DNA from: Bacillus_BA songklensis
Lineage (GTDB): Bacteria > Bacillota > Bacilli > Bacillales > Bacillaceae_H
Length of the DNA: 64,000 bases
Direction of reading: 5' to 3'
Assembly: GCF_042649685.1 (NCBI RefSeq)
Contig: NZ_JBHRZT010000020.1
Span: 124,001 to 188,000 of the forward strand
Notes under the pieces: model-generated
Seen by the model: the letters and a program-made list of their open reading frames with translations, nothing else
Databases searched by the model: none
What the model was told of the DNA's origin: nothing
Translations under genes and position numbers: made by a program
Shown here: positions 19,230 through 27,761 of the stretch, in pieces
How positions within the stretch are numbered: position 1 is the first letter of the stretch
How the letters are laid out: every line of letters starts with the position of its first letter

Positions 19230-19340
19230 TTAGGCACAAAAAAACCCTTTCCAGAGTTGGAAAGGGTGTGACAAAGCTGAGCCGACTAGTTCATCAGCTT
19301 TCCGCACACTCACCCTTCCAAGCCTCTCTGGACTTATTTA
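19230..19340 (-). promoter_or_regulatory. PyrR-dependent attenuator between pyrP and pyrB
   Basis: On the minus strand a PyrR-binding loop AGTCCAGAGAGGCTTGGAAG (about 19335-19312) precedes an antiterminator region and a strong terminator hairpin, ACCCTTTCC...GGAAAGGGTTTTTTT (19268-19237). UMP-bound PyrR is known to stabilise the anti-antiterminator and cause termination before pyrB. Confidence 0.9.
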
Positions 19341-19352
19341 AAAGGTGCTTAA

Positions 19353-20672
19353 CTATGAAGCGTATGTTTTTGGTGTTGTATTTTCAGAAGTGGTTGTCTC
19401 TTTTTGCTTCGCCCCTTTTTCATGCGGTAGTACTATGTTTAAGATGACTCCGACAATCGCCGCCAATGCCATACCGTGAATTTCAAGTTGATCTGAAACC
19501 CGGATGACTGCTCCTCCTATCCCCAGCACAAGGATGACAGAAGAGATTACAAGGTTTCTCTTATCGCCTAAATCAATTTTTGATTCAATCATCATGCGTA
19601 GTCCTGAAGATGCAATGATTCCGAATAACAGGATCGATACACCGCCCATGACCGCCGATGGCACACTGGAAATCAAAGCAGTGATTTTGCCGATGAAACC
19701 GAACGTGATGGCAATCACAGCGGCACCGCCGATTACAAACACGCTGAATACTTTCGTGATGGCAAGGACCCCGATGTTTTCACCGTAAGTGGTATTTGGA
19801 GGCCCGCCGATGAGCGCAGCAACCATTGTCGCCACACCATCTCCTAAAATCGTGCGATGCAATCCAGGATTTTTGATGTAATCTCGATCTACTACTTTAT
19901 TGAGTACAAGCAAATGGCCAATGTGTTCTGACAGTGTTACAATTGCCACCGGAACCATGATCAAGACAATTCCCCAAGAAAATTCAGGTGTGTAGGAGAC
20001 GAATGGGATATAAAAATCCGGTACTTCAAACCATGCGGCTTCTTTTACCTTAGAAAAATCCATGATGCCCTGTGTGTAAGCAAACAAGCTGCCGCCGACG
20101 ATGCCGATTAAAACCGGGATCAGGTTCATAAACCCTTTGAGATAGATAGAACATATAATCACAATTCCCAGTGTCACTAAAGCCGTTAAAATGTGTGGCG
20201 TACTGTAATTTCCGTTTGTATCGTTTGTTGCCATTCCTACTGCTGTATTGGCCAGGCTAAGACCAATAACGATAATGACAGGTCCTACTACAACCGGCGG
20301 GAGCAGCTTCATCAGCCATTTGATTCCCGTTCTCTTTATGATTAAAGCGACAATCCCGTAAACAAGACCTGCCAGGAAGCTTCCCATCATCGCAGCAGCC
20401 GGACCTCCCGACGCTTTAGCAGCTAAAATCGGGGCAATGAAGGCGAATGATGAACCTAAGTAAGCTGGAACTCTTCCTTTCGTAATTAAAAGAAATGCTA
20501 GTGTTCCTAATCCGCTTGCAACTAAAGCGACAGCTGGATTCGTTTTCGTTAAGTATGGAACAAGAATCGTTGCTCCAAACATCGCAAACAGGTGCTGCAA
20601 ACTTAAAATGAACCACTGTGATGCTTTTGGTTTATCTAAAACATCTAAGACAATATCTTGTTTTTTATTCAT
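19353..20672 (-). CDS. pyrP: Uracil permease
   Basis: PyrP, 439 residues, an integral-membrane uracil:cation symporter of the UraA/NCS2 family with about 12-14 hydrophobic helices. The family motif region NTTYGENIGVLAITKV is present near residue 300, and the N-terminus has QHLFAMFGATILVPYLT. The ATG at 20672 follows GGGAGAGGAG; an upstream in-frame ATG at 20708 lies in the terminator T tract of the preceding attenuator and would add 12 non-conserved residues. It sits between two PyrR attenuators, so uracil uptake and de novo synthesis are tuned together. Confidence 0.95.
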   Translation of the reverse strand: MNKKQDIVLDVLDKPKASQWFILSLQHLFAMFGATILVPYLTKTNPAVALVASGLGTLAFLLITKGRVPAYLGSSFAFIAPILAAKASGGPAAAMMGSFLAGLVYGIVALIIKRTGIKWLMKLLPPVVVGPVIIVIGLSLANTAVGMATNDTNGNYSTPHILTALVTLGIVIICSIYLKGFMNLIPVLIGIVGGSLFAYTQGIMDFSKVKEAAWFEVPDFYIPFVSYTPEFSWGIVLIMVPVAIVTLSEHIGHLLVLNKVVDRDYIKNPGLHRTILGDGVATMVAALIGGPPNTTYGENIGVLAITKVFSVFVIGGAAVIAITFGFIGKITALISSVPSAVMGGVSILLFGIIASSGLRMMIESKIDLGDKRNLVISSVILVLGIGGAVIRVSDQLEIHGMALAAIVGVILNIVLPHEKGAKQKETTTSENTTPKTYAS

Positions 20673-20704
20673 TTGTGTTTCTCCTCTCCCTGACATATTT
20701 TCAG

Positions 20705-20840
20705 CCATAAAAAAACCTCTTTATGCCTATGTAGGTGCACAAAGAGGGTAACATACACATGCACTCATCATACTTGCGCTGATTGCACAAGCTGACTCGC
20801 ATTTGTATTGCTCCTTTTGCAGCCTCACAGGACCACCTTT
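20705..20840 (-). promoter_or_regulatory. PyrR-dependent attenuator between pyrR and pyrP
   Basis: The minus strand carries the PyrR site GGTCCTGTGAGGCTGCAAAA (about 20837-20815) and, downstream, the terminator CCTCTTTGTGC...GCATAAAGAGGTTTTTTT (20750-20709). The conserved GTCCNGNGAGGCT loop is intact. Confidence 0.9.
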
Positions 20841-20851
20841 AAAAGGATTTC

Positions 20852-21397
20852 TTATTCTTTTTCGTAAATGCTGACTTGATCTATTTCGTCTACTTCCGTT
20901 AATTGAACAACGATTTTTTCACTACTTGCCGTTGGAACGTTTTTCCCTACATAATCGGCGCGAATCGGTAATTCACGATGCCCGCGGTCCACTAATACGG
21001 CCAATTGAATTTGGCCAGGTCGGCCGATGTCCATGAGCGCATCCATTGCAGCCCGGACTGTTCGGCCTGTATATAATACATCATCGACTAAAATGACCTT
21101 TTTGTTGTTAATCTCCACCGGAATATCAGAACCTTTTACGAGCGGCTCATCATTATTCGTTACCTTTGTCAAATCATCACGGTATAATGTGATATCCAAC
21201 TCTCCTACCGCAATGGATCTGCCTTCAATTTGTTCGATGCGTTCAGCCAATCGTTTTGCTAAATGAATGCCCCTCGTTTTAATTCCGACTAGCACACAAC
21301 TATCGATTCCTTTGTTGCGCTCGATAATCTCGTGGGCAATACGTGTCAAAGCACGCCGAATGGCTTGTTGATCTAGAACCGTTGCTTTTATATTCAC
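20852..21397 (-). CDS. pyrR: Pyrimidine operon attenuation regulator / uracil phosphoribosyltransferase
   Basis: PyrR, 181 residues, the B. subtilis length. It binds the three attenuators when loaded with UMP or UTP and terminates pyr transcription; it also has weak uracil phosphoribosyltransferase activity. The PRPP loop VILVDDVLYTGRTVR is near residue 100 and the RNA-binding region ALTRIAHEIIERNKG near residue 15. The GTG at 21397 (reading MNIKATVLDQQAIRRAL) is spaced 6 bases from GAGGTG; nearer in-frame starts overlap that site. First gene of the operon. Confidence 0.96.
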   Translation of the reverse strand: MNIKATVLDQQAIRRALTRIAHEIIERNKGIDSCVLVGIKTRGIHLAKRLAERIEQIEGRSIAVGELDITLYRDDLTKVTNNDEPLVKGSDIPVEINNKKVILVDDVLYTGRTVRAAMDALMDIGRPGQIQLAVLVDRGHRELPIRADYVGKNVPTASSEKIVVQLTEVDEIDQVSIYEKE

Positions 21398-21424
21398 GAC
21401 CATCACCTCGTTTACCTTCTTAGC

Positions 21425-21540
21425 TGCTAAAAAGCCCTCTCACCTAGAAGGCGAGAGGGCACAGTTATCTTCCTAGTGGACATACCTATAGTATATCCAA
21501 ACCGTTTCCTTCTCAGCCTCACGGGACTGTTCTTAAAGGG
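21425..21540 (-). promoter_or_regulatory. PyrR-dependent attenuator in the pyr leader
   Basis: On the minus strand the PyrR loop AGTCCCGTGAGGCTGAGAAG (21527-21508) is followed by an antiterminator segment and the terminator GCCCTCTCGCC...GGTGAGAGGGCTTTTT (21460-21428), upstream of pyrR. This is the first of three attenuators. Confidence 0.92.
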
Positions 21541-21560
21541 TCATTTACTCAACTACATGT

Positions 21561-21589
21561 ATTATTGCATGGATTTCATTTTACGTCAA
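21561..21589 (-). promoter_or_regulatory. Sigma-A promoter of the pyr operon
   Basis: TTGACG (21589-21584) and AATAAT (21566-21561) are spaced 17 bases apart on the minus strand. The -35 hexamer contains the stop codon of ylyB, so the promoter is tucked into the end of the upstream gene. Confidence 0.8.
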
Positions 21590-22500
21590 CTTCTTTTTTC
21601 CAGTAATTCAAGCATGTCTTGAAAATCTTTCGGAAGGGGAGCCTCAAATTCTTTGTATTCACCTGTGCGCGGATGCGTAAAACCTAGAATGCCTGCATGT
21701 AACGCTTGTCCATCTATCGGCAGCGTTTTTTTCGGACCGTATTTCGGGTCGCCCGCCAACGGATAACCGATATACTTCATATGCACACGGATTTGATGTG
21801 TACGCCCGGTTTCTAATTGACACTCTACAAAAGTGAAATCATTAAAACGCTTAAGAACATTAAAATGAGTAACGGCCTCTTTTCCGTTTTCATCTGTGAC
21901 CGTCATGCTTTGACGGTCATGTCTATCTCGGCCGATCGGGGCGTCAATCGTTCCATGGTCATGGGGAATCACTCCATGAACAATGGCTTTATAACGTCTC
22001 GTAACGGTTTTGTTCACTAGCTGGTTAACGAGCGATTCATGAGCCATATCGTTTTTGGCAACCATCAATAAACCCGATGTATCTTTATCAATGCGATGGA
22101 CAATTCCCGGTCTTAAGACTCCATTAATGCCGGATAAATCTTTGCAATGGGCCATCAACCCATTAACCAATGTCCCTGTCATATGACCGGGTGCTGGATG
22201 AACAACCATTCCTCTTGGTTTATTAACGACAAGCACATCCTGATCCTCATAATAAATATCCAAATCCATTTCTTCCGGTATGACATCTAACGGCTCCGGC
22301 TCGGGTATTTCAATGACGATCCGATCGTTAATCTTGCATTTATAGTTCCCTTTGACAGCATTTCCGTTTACTTTAACGACTTCATCTTTAATCCATTGTT
22401 GAACTTGTGTTCTCGACCATTCTGAATTTATGGTGGATAACACTTTGTCAAGACGTTCATTTTGCTGTTGTTCATCAATGGTTAGTTCAATTACTTCCAT
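21586..22500 (-). CDS. ylyB: RluA/RluD-family rRNA pseudouridine synthase
   Basis: A 304-residue pseudouridine synthase, expected to modify 23S rRNA. An N-terminal S4 RNA-binding domain (residues about 12-75) precedes the catalytic domain with the signature HRIDKDTSGLLMVAKN near residue 136, containing the active-site aspartate. RTHQIRVHMKYIGYPLAGDPKYG is split around residue 230. It overlaps the lspA stop by one base. The lspA-ylyB-pyrR order is the same as in B. subtilis. The exact target uridine cannot be read from the sequence. Confidence 0.93.
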   Translation of the reverse strand: MEVIELTIDEQQQNERLDKVLSTINSEWSRTQVQQWIKDEVVKVNGNAVKGNYKCKINDRIVIEIPEPEPLDVIPEEMDLDIYYEDQDVLVVNKPRGMVVHPAPGHMTGTLVNGLMAHCKDLSGINGVLRPGIVHRIDKDTSGLLMVAKNDMAHESLVNQLVNKTVTRRYKAIVHGVIPHDHGTIDAPIGRDRHDRQSMTVTDENGKEAVTHFNVLKRFNDFTFVECQLETGRTHQIRVHMKYIGYPLAGDPKYGPKKTLPIDGQALHAGILGFTHPRTGEYKEFEAPLPKDFQDMLELLEKRS

Positions 22501-22964
22501 TAATTGTGCTCCTTTTTTGTTTTTCCTTCAAATAAAATAAGGACAAAAATAAGCCCTACTCCAATTACCAACGCGGAATCCGCCACATTAAAGATCGGGA
22601 AATCATACGTAAAAATGTATGTATTAATAAAATCTACTACCTCTTTACGCCATACTCGATCAATAAAGTTTCCAACTGCTCCTCCAAGCATCAATCCAAG
22701 AGCAATTCCGAGCCATCTCTCCTCTTTTTTCAGCCGTTGAATATAGATGACAAGAGCCACAATGACGAGGATGGTGATAATATAGAAAAACCACATTTTC
22801 CCTTGTAAAATGCCCCATGCAGCTCCGCGATTACGGTGAGAAGTAATGTAAAGGAAATTCGGAATAATTTCAATGCTCTCCCCTAGTTCCATCTGCTTTA
22901 CAACCATCCATTTTGTGATTTGGTCAAGGGCAATAATCAAAACAGCAATCATATAATAAAGCAC
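22500..22964 (-). CDS. lspA: Prolipoprotein signal peptidase (SPase II)
   Basis: LspA, 154 residues, cleaves the signal peptide of diacylglyceryl-modified lipoproteins at the membrane; the RND adaptor encoded at 7608-9224 would be a client. Four hydrophobic helices are visible. The catalytic aspartates lie in NFIDRVWRKEVVDF and FNVADSAL (residues about 100 and 128), and TSHRNRGAAWGIL is the conserved N-terminal motif. The GTG at 22964 has GGGGG upstream. Confidence 0.96.
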   Translation of the reverse strand: MLYYMIAVLIIALDQITKWMVVKQMELGESIEIIPNFLYITSHRNRGAAWGILQGKMWFFYIITILVIVALVIYIQRLKKEERWLGIALGLMLGGAVGNFIDRVWRKEVVDFINTYIFTYDFPIFNVADSALVIGVGLIFVLILFEGKTKKEHN

Positions 22965-23060
22965 GCTCGTTCCCCCTATTAAAAAATGACGAATATGTCC
23001 TAATGCATTTTAGCATAATTGTTCTCTCTATTTAAAGGGATTGTTCTTTTAAAGCTATTT

Positions 23061-23351
23061 TTAATGTATAAAATAAACATCTTTTTCTGTTCTTGCTGTC
23101 GGCAGCACTTTTAATTTCTTTAAAGGGATTTTATCTCCTGTTGCTTCATCTATTCCAAACAAACCGATTTGAAACTTAAATAAAGCCCTCTCTACATCAT
23201 CTAAATCATCTTTAATATATTGGACAACATCCGGCCGCTTGCCATGTTCATTCCATAAAATTTCCGTTTCGTGCCTTCTTAAAGAAGCGGTAAGTTCTTG
23301 CTTCATCGTTTCAAGCTCTGTTTTAAGCAGTGAATATGGATGATTTTGCAT
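23061..23351 (-). CDS. DksA/TraR-like protein lacking zinc-finger cysteines (YlyA-like)
   Basis: A small acidic protein of 96 residues upstream of lspA, where B. subtilis has ylyA. The segment ALFKFQIGLFGIDEATGDKIP followed by LKKLKVLPTART corresponds to the zinc-finger and C-terminal part of DksA/TraR proteins, in which the normal motif is YGxCxxCGxxIxxxRLxAxPxAxxC. All cysteines are missing; the whole protein contains none. A helical N-terminal half is predicted. The ATG follows AAGGAGG. Role unknown: RNA polymerase binding is a family inference only. Confidence 0.75.
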   Translation of the reverse strand: MQNHPYSLLKTELETMKQELTASLRRHETEILWNEHGKRPDVVQYIKDDLDDVERALFKFQIGLFGIDEATGDKIPLKKLKVLPTARTEKDVYFIH

Positions 23352-23561
23352 GATCGATTGTACCTCCTTCTTTGCTGTGCACGTTCGATGAACGAGGGAA
23401 AAATAAGTTCATGTTAACTTAGTTAACTTAACTGCTTTATCAAGATAGTATCTATATTGTATCCGTGCTTTTTCTTTGCCTCACTCACAACTTTTACCTA
23501 ATGAAAAAGAAGGCGCTTGTAAAGGTGTTTGCCAATTTACTGCAGCATTTCTAATGCATAA

Positions 23562-23720
23562 TGAATTCACGTAAATAATGGCACACGGAAAAAATATCCG
23601 TGTGCCATTATTTACGTATAAGCGACTGACAAGCTCCCTTACAGGTTCTTGTCAGCCGCTTATGTAAGAACCTTTGTAAGTTTATTCAAGTCGAGAGAAC
23701 AGAATGACCATGAAGAAGAT
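23562..23720. repeat. Dispersed two-hairpin repeat element, copy B
   Basis: Hairpin 1 (23569-23617) has perfect 21-base arms beginning ACGTAAATAATGGCACACGG. Hairpin 2 (23618-23663) pairs ATAAGCG and CTGACAAG with CTTGTCAG and CGCTTAT around one mismatch. The tail (AAGAACCTTT, TTTATTCAAGTCGAGAGAAC) aligns with copies A and C. It lies upstream of the YlyA-like gene and downstream of ileS. Arm sequences differ from copies A and C but keep pairing. Confidence 0.8.
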
Positions 23721-23805
23721 CGAAGCCAAGAGATAGCGTTAAAAAATGAACATAATTTGTTAAGAGTCTCCATTGTTTTTCAACAAAAATACTGGACAGT
23801 AAAAG

Positions 23806-23849
23806 GGGGTGACTCAAAAGGAGAAAAATCGCCCCTTTTGAGTCACCCC
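23806..23849. repeat. Perfect 16-bp inverted repeat
   Basis: The arms GGGGTGACTCAAAAGG and CCTTTTGAGTCACCCC enclose 12 bases, 55 bases before the run of Ns. There is no T tract on either side, so it may not be a terminator; it resembles the long intergenic palindromes at 40038 and 42359. Confidence 0.6.
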
Positions 23850-23904
23850 ACGCAAAATGGACCGTTATATAAATCCAGTAATACCAAGGGTTTTGATTAA
23901 CGGT

Positions 23905-24032
23905 NNNNNNNNNNNNNNNNNNNNNNNNNNNNNNNNNNNNNNNNNNNNNNNNNNNNNNNNNNNNNNNNNNNNNNNNNNNNNNNNNNNNNNNNNNNNNNNN
24001 NNNNNNNNNNNNNNNNNNNNNNNNNNNNNNNN
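23905..24032. other. Run of 128 undetermined bases (assembly gap)
   Basis: All bases are N. The gap lies directly downstream of ileS, where its terminator would be expected, and is flanked on the left by repeats. The true gap length is unknown if the N count is nominal. Confidence 0.99.
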
Positions 24033-24050
24033 TTTTTTATCGTAAATGAA

Positions 24051-26819
24051 TTAGTTAGCGTAATGGTTTTTTACGACGTCTGCACAGCGAGGGCATAATG
24101 TCGGGTGGTCTTTGTCTTGACCAACTGTCGGAGTCACTACCCAGCAGCGTTCACATGTTTCACCCTCAGCTTTTTCAACGACAATCGCCGTACGTCCAAA
24201 TTTTTGTGCGTCTTCTGGTGCTTCTGCTGCATTTCCTGCAATTTCAAGGTCTGAAACGATAAACAATTGTTTCACGTTTTCTTGAATAGAGTCAAGCAGC
24301 GCTTTTGTTTCTGCATTTGGATATAGAACAAGTTTCGCCGTTAACGATTTACCGATTACTTTTTCGTTACGGGCTGTTTCAAGAGCTTTTAATACATCAT
24401 CACGAAGCTCCATGAATGCATCCCATTTTTTCTCAAGCTGTTCTGCATTCTCCAGTTCCCGAGCTTCCGGCATATCGACCAGCTGAACACTCTCTTCTTT
24501 TACATTCGGAATGTGGCTCCATACCTCATCTGCTGTATGCGATAAAATGGGCGACACAAGTTTTGTTAACGAAACGAGCGTTTCGTAAAGAACAGTTTGG
24601 ATGCTTCGGCGTTCTTCATTGTTTGCTGATTCGATATAAAGCACGTCTTTCGCAAAATCTAAATAAAACGCACTTAAATCGATGGTACAGAAGTTATTTA
24701 CCGCATGATAAATCGCTGCAAAATCATACGTATCATATGACTTTCTCACCTTAGCGATCAATTTATTTAATTTGACAAGCATATACCGATCGACGTCACG
24801 AAGCTCGGTGTAAGCAACTGCATCTGTTTCAGGATTGAAGTCAGACAAGTTGCCGAGCAAGAAACGAAACGTATTGCGGATTTTACGGTATACTTCCGCT
24901 ACTTGTTTTAAAATGTTATCAGATACACGTACATCGGCTTGATAGTCAACTGAAGCTACCCATAAGCGCAAAATGTCGGCACCGAGTTGATCCATGACTT
25001 TTGCAGGAACGACAACGTTTCCTAACGATTTACTCATTTTGCGGCCTTCTCCATCTAAAGCGAAACCGTGACTTAACACCCCTTTATACGGAGCTTTACC
25101 CGTTACTGCGACGCTTGTTGATAAAGAAGAGTTGAACCAGCCGCGGTATTGGTCAGATCCTTCCAGGTAAAGGTCAGCAGGACGCTGCAGGTCGTCACGC
25201 TCTTCTAGAACGGCTTGATGTGAAGAACCGGAATCGAACCAAACATCCATGATATCTGTTTCTTTTGTAAAGAGGCCGTTTGGACTTGAAGGGTGTGTAA
25301 ATCCTTCAGGCAATAATTCTTTTGCTTCACGTTCGAACCATACATTTGAACCATGTTCTCTAAATAAGTTCGATACGTGTTCAATCGTTTCATCCGTAAT
25401 GATCGCTTCACCGTCTTCGCCATAAAATACAGGAATTGGTACACCCCATGCACGCTGACGGGAAATACACCAATCACCGCGGTCACGAACCATGTTATAA
25501 AGCCGTGTTTCACCCCATGCAGGCACCCACTCTGTTTCTTGTACCGCTTTTAATAAATCATCGCGGAAGTCTTTGATAGAGGCAAACCATTGAGCTGTTG
25601 CACGGAAAATAGTTGGCTTCTTCGTACGCCAGTCATGTGGATAAGAGTGTGTAATGAATGTAAGTTTTAATAGGGCACCCGCTTCTTCCAGCTTTTGTGT
25701 GATCGGCTTATTCGCTTCATCATAAAATAGACCAGCAAACTCTCCCGCTTCCTTGGTCATGTATCCTTTTTCATCAACCGGACATAATACGTCCAATCCG
25801 TATTTTTGACCGACGATAAAGTCGTCTTCCCCATGACCTGGTGCTGTATGAACACAGCCTGTACCGGCATCTGTTGTGACATGCTCTCCAAGCATGACAA
25901 GTGAATCACGGTCGTATAAAGGGTGTTTGGCTACTACACGATCTAATTCAGCACCTTTTACCGTACGAATGACTTCATATGTTTCCCACTCTACCGCTTT
26001 TGCAACTGACTCTAATAATTCAGAGGCAATTACATATTTTCCGTTATTTGCAGCAACCACACTGTATTCAAGGTCTGGATGTACGGAAATACCAAGGTTG
26101 GCAGGCATTGTCCAAGGTGTTGTTGTCCAGATGACGATTTGTTCATCACTGTTTAATACGCCTTTTCCGTCTTTTACAGGAAATGCCACATAAATAGAAG
26201 GAGACTTCTTATCATAATATTCAATCTCTGCTTCTGCTAATGCTGATTCACTTGAAGGTGACCAATAAACAGGCTTTAACCCTTTATAAATATAGCCTTT
26301 CTTAGCCATTTCACCGAATACTTTAATTTGTTGTGCTTCATATTCCGGCTTTAATGTAACATAAGGATTATCCCAGTCACCGCGCACGCCAAGACGCTTA
26401 AATTGCTCACGCTGGCGATCAATTTGTTCCCATGCGTACTCTTCACAGAGCTTACGGAATTCCGCCACGCTCATTTCCTTGCGATTGACCTTTTTATTTT
26501 TTGTTAATGCCGTTTCGATTGGCAATCCGTGTGTATCCCAACCCGGCACATACGGTGAACAAAATCCTGCCATTGATTTATAGCGAACAATAAAATCCTT
26601 TAAAATTTTATTAAGGGCATGCCCCATATGGATATCACCATTTGCATACGGAGGGCCGTCATGCAGAATAAAGAAAGGACGTCCTTTTGTCCGTTCTTGT
26701 ACTTTTTGATAGATGTTCATTTCTTCCCATTTTTGCTGCATATCCGGCTCACGTTTCGGCAAGTTTCCACGCATTGGAAAATCCGTTTTCGGCATAAGTA
26801 ACGTATCTTTGTATTCCAT
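24051..26819 (-). CDS. ileS: Isoleucyl-tRNA synthetase
   Basis: IleS, 922 residues, a class Ia synthetase that charges tRNA-Ile. The HIGH-type motif GDIHMGHALNKIL is near residue 62 and KMSKSLGNVV near 595. An inserted CP1 editing domain contains TTTPWTMPANLGISV and GTGCVHTAPGHGEDD. The C-terminal zinc ribbon has CERCWVV and CPRCADVV near residues 885-915. The ATG follows GGAGGTT. Expression is controlled by the T-box leader immediately upstream. The 3' end is 18 bases from the N gap. Confidence 0.97.
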   Translation of the reverse strand: MEYKDTLLMPKTDFPMRGNLPKREPDMQQKWEEMNIYQKVQERTKGRPFFILHDGPPYANGDIHMGHALNKILKDFIVRYKSMAGFCSPYVPGWDTHGLPIETALTKNKKVNRKEMSVAEFRKLCEEYAWEQIDRQREQFKRLGVRGDWDNPYVTLKPEYEAQQIKVFGEMAKKGYIYKGLKPVYWSPSSESALAEAEIEYYDKKSPSIYVAFPVKDGKGVLNSDEQIVIWTTTPWTMPANLGISVHPDLEYSVVAANNGKYVIASELLESVAKAVEWETYEVIRTVKGAELDRVVAKHPLYDRDSLVMLGEHVTTDAGTGCVHTAPGHGEDDFIVGQKYGLDVLCPVDEKGYMTKEAGEFAGLFYDEANKPITQKLEEAGALLKLTFITHSYPHDWRTKKPTIFRATAQWFASIKDFRDDLLKAVQETEWVPAWGETRLYNMVRDRGDWCISRQRAWGVPIPVFYGEDGEAIITDETIEHVSNLFREHGSNVWFEREAKELLPEGFTHPSSPNGLFTKETDIMDVWFDSGSSHQAVLEERDDLQRPADLYLEGSDQYRGWFNSSLSTSVAVTGKAPYKGVLSHGFALDGEGRKMSKSLGNVVVPAKVMDQLGADILRLWVASVDYQADVRVSDNILKQVAEVYRKIRNTFRFLLGNLSDFNPETDAVAYTELRDVDRYMLVKLNKLIAKVRKSYDTYDFAAIYHAVNNFCTIDLSAFYLDFAKDVLYIESANNEERRSIQTVLYETLVSLTKLVSPILSHTADEVWSHIPNVKEESVQLVDMPEARELENAEQLEKKWDAFMELRDDVLKALETARNEKVIGKSLTAKLVLYPNAETKALLDSIQENVKQLFIVSDLEIAGNAAEAPEDAQKFGRTAIVVEKAEGETCERCWVVTPTVGQDKDHPTLCPRCADVVKNHYAN

Positions 26820-26848
26820 CTTTAAACCTCCTGCATCTATAGAAAAAA

Positions 26849-27110
26849 TAAAAAGAGACCTTCTTCATCCCCAAAAGGGACGAGAAGGTCTCCCGCGGTA
26901 CCACCCTTATAGACTGTACCTGTATGTATCAAAATAAGGTAAAGTCCTCTTTACATTCTTAACGCGAATGAAACGCCGTTGTCTACTCCTAGTTCGACAA
27001 GGAACTCCAGGGTGATATTCATTCCTTCGTCTTATCTCGAGCTCCCACCATCCTCGATTCGCTTATGATAAAACACCTGAAGAAATTACTGTCCCTTTCC
27101 TCGTTACGAT
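26849..27110 (-). promoter_or_regulatory. T-box riboswitch for ileS (isoleucine)
   Basis: The minus strand shows the T-box core AGGGTGGTACCGCG (26907-26894), which pairs with the uncharged tRNA acceptor end. A terminator hairpin follows: GAGACCTTCT...AGAAGGTCTCTTTTT (26893-26850). In the upstream stem I, the codon ATC at 27016-27014 (context GAATATCACC) is the likely isoleucine specifier. Uncharged tRNA-Ile should prevent termination. Confidence 0.92.
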
Positions 27111-27138
27111 GATCAATATTGAAAGAAATCGTGATAAA

Positions 27139-27168
27139 ATTATATGACATTTTTTATAAAGAAGTCAA
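27139..27168 (-). promoter_or_regulatory. Sigma-A promoter of ileS
   Basis: TTGACT (27168-27163) and TATAAT (27144-27139) are separated by 18 bases, just after the divIVA stop and upstream of T-box stem I. Confidence 0.7.
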
Positions 27169-27178
27169 GAAAGCTTTC

Positions 27179-27676
27179 TTAATCTTCAATTCTCGGATCT
27201 AGTGCAGATACCTCGTATTCCATTAAATGATCCCAATCGTCATTATCAAGCATTTCAAGCTGCGCTTCAATAAGCATTTTGAATCTCGTGCGGAAAACTT
27301 TCGATTGCTTTTTGAGCTCTTCAATGTCAATGGCGATTTTTCGAGATTTCGATAATGCTTCATTGATGATGCGATCCGCATTTTTTTCCGCTTCTTTAAT
27401 AATCAGCTTCGCTTCCTTTTGTGCGTTTCGCTTTACTTCTTCTCCAGCTTCTTGCGCAATCAAAATCGACTTGTTCAATGTTTCCTCAATGCTTGTAAAA
27501 TGCCCGATTTTTTCTGTTAATTCTTGAACTCTGTTTTCTAATTCTTTCTTTTCACGGATGACCTGCTCGTAGTCTTTAATGACTTGATCAAGAAACTCGT
27601 TTACTTCATCTTCATCATATCCGCGAAATCCTTTATTGAATTCCTTATTATGAATATCTAAAGGGGTTAAAGGCAT
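27179..27676 (-). CDS. divIVA: Septum-placement / polar curvature protein DivIVA
   Basis: DivIVA, 165 residues. It binds negatively curved membrane at septa and poles, recruits MinJ/MinCD in rods and helps chromosome anchoring in sporulation. The N-terminal lipid-binding domain MPLTPLDIHNKEF...FRGYDEDEVNEFLDQV is intact, followed by a long coiled coil (residues about 30-140). The ATG at 27676 lies 8 bases after GGAGG; the open frame extends five codons upstream but homologues begin MPLTP. Adjacent to ylmH, as in B. subtilis. Confidence 0.96.
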   Translation of the reverse strand: MPLTPLDIHNKEFNKGFRGYDEDEVNEFLDQVIKDYEQVIREKKELENRVQELTEKIGHFTSIEETLNKSILIAQEAGEEVKRNAQKEAKLIIKEAEKNADRIINEALSKSRKIAIDIEELKKQSKVFRTRFKMLIEAQLEMLDNDDWDHLMEYEVSALDPRIED

Positions 27677-27761
27677 TTCAGCCACCTCCAAGTTGTCTCA
27701 TTCTCCCATTCTGAACTTTAATTTTCGACGTTTTTTTCTTTTTTCCTGCTTTTTACGTAGT

